Assembly (NCBI GenBank): GCA_014239155.1
Contig: JAAZZQ010000068.1
Coordinates: 56,230 to 120,229, forward strand
Length of the DNA: 64,000 nt
Reading direction: 5' to 3'
DNA from: Lachnospiraceae bacterium
GTDB taxonomy: Bacteria; Bacillota; Clostridia; Lachnospirales; Lachnospiraceae
Shown piece after piece: positions 63,295-64,000 of this stretch (the first letter of the stretch is position 1; every line of letters begins with the position of its first letter). The notes under the pieces were generated by a model. It worked only from the letters and a program-made list of their open reading frames with translations, was not told where the DNA came from and did not search any database. A program made the translations under genes and the position numbers.

Positions 63295-64000
63295 TTAAGC
63301 AAGCAGCCCTGGTAAAACTGCTGAAAGAAACTCGTCATACTGATTTATCCGCCATCGCTGCTTTTTTGAGAGATAGCGAATATATTTTGGATCTGACAAA
63401 TCTACAAAAAAGCTCCATTGTAAGCACAGAACTTCTGTTATCTGTATAAATGCGATCTTGCACTTCTCGTAAACTGAATAGGAAGTTTCCCGCTTTCTTA
63501 CAAGAAAGCATTCTGCCTGAAACGACTGCCATTCTGCAATGATCCATATCATAAGCCACAGCAGCGTTTCTGATTCCGCATAGGCAGTGCTGCCAGGTTT
63601 TATGGTGTGAATTGCAAAGTTCTGCTTGAAGCGTTTAAAAAGTAGCTCCACCTGCCAGCGGCTTCTGTACAGGTGCAGGATTTCTTCCCCGCAGTATTCT
63701 GTACCGAGGGAAGTGATAACAGTGACCCAGCCTGCACACAGCAGCGTGTCTGTCCCGATCTGCCGCTGATTTTTCGATGCTTTGCGGGTTTTGCGTTTTC
63801 TTGCTTTTGCGGCCTGGCCGTCCGTAAGTTTATGGGCGATCACCCGGACACGGCCTGTTCTGCCCCTGTATCTGCACAAACCAAAGACATCAATCCATTC
63901 CATATGCGTTTCTTCTGCTTCTTCCAGCAAGGCTGTCAGAGAGAGCTTTTCACCGTTGGCATCATACAGACAGAAACACTTTGGCGTGATGCGTAGTATC
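63295..64000 (-). mobile_element. IS4-family transposase, 5' part beyond the window
   Basis: About 235 C-terminal residues are visible in one open frame from the right edge to a stop at 63295: ITPKCFCLYDANGEKLSLTA, HMEWIDVFGLCRYRGRTGRV, then LHLYRSRWQVELLFKRFKQN, the YREK-type motif with the third catalytic Glu of the DDE transposases of the IS4 family. The first two Asp residues would lie outside. The gene points against the element genes and starts after a hairpin, so an IS probably inserted into the integrative element. Its terminal repeat could not be identified with one end only. Confidence 0.87.

Noticed and set aside
63195..63449. Plus-strand frame starting in the element hairpin region
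   Set aside because: Its 3' half is antisense to the IS4-family transposase; although GGAGG precedes a GTG, the composition is explained by the opposite strand.

Overview
The window looks like a low-GC Firmicutes (class Clostridia) chromosome, most likely family Lachnospiraceae. Shine-Dalgarno sites are strong (GGAGG), coding is AT-rich, and the housekeeping order birA - DUF6145-like gene - coaX - dusB - greA - lysS with dnaE - pfkA upstream is, from memory, typical of that family. The last 5 kb are visibly richer in G+C and belong to an integrated conjugative-type element.

Layout. 1-5.5 kb: the edge of a GntR/AraR-type regulator, then an ABC-2 efflux operon (ATPase plus two permeases) convergent with a two-component system. 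5.8-16.2 kb: a DUF262/HNH protein (GmrSD-like), then a compact seven-gene cluster: WYL regulator, a protein of unknown family, a Ycf46-type AAA+ ATPase, a glycine-zipper protein with a possible PD-(D/E)XK core, a large putative membrane protein with histidine motifs, a small cysteine-cluster protein, and a glycine-zipper protein with an approximately 100-residue Asp/Glu/Tyr tail. This cluster is the best candidate for an undescribed system: a regulated, ATP-driven, membrane-associated module with a possible nuclease, next to a restriction-type gene. 17-22 kb: a sugar ABC transporter of the YtfQ-YtfR-YtfT-YjfF (galactofuranose) type. 22.4-26.6 kb: a secreted protein with a possible permuted papain fold, a small membrane protein, a flagellin pseudogene, an AraC regulator and a broken AgrA-type response regulator. 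26.5-32.4 kb: class III fructose-1,6-bisphosphatase, then a VTC / DUF4956 / DUF4353 lipoprotein operon. 32.4-39.5 kb: Rpn-type nuclease, small kinase-like P-loop protein, methyltransferase, Nudix hydrolase, DUF4342 protein, a second two-component system and an EamA protein. 39.6-59.1 kb: housekeeping genes (dnaE, pfkA, ktrB-ktrA, TrmH-type methylase, proC, cell-wall hydrolase, argF, birA, coaX, dusB, greA, lysS) interrupted at 55-57 kb by a decayed tnpB element. 59.3-64 kb: end of an integrative element (DUF6075, parA, parB, repA) carrying an IS4-family transposase that runs off the right edge.

Decay and repeats are a second theme: a flagellin gene with three nonsense codons but no frameshift, a frameshifted response regulator, a tnpB relic that keeps its 3' hairpin, two copies of an IS605-like end sequence, and a palindromic intergenic repeat in at least three copies. 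No rRNA, tRNA or convincing CRISPR array was seen. All family names come from motif reading and memory; no search was run.
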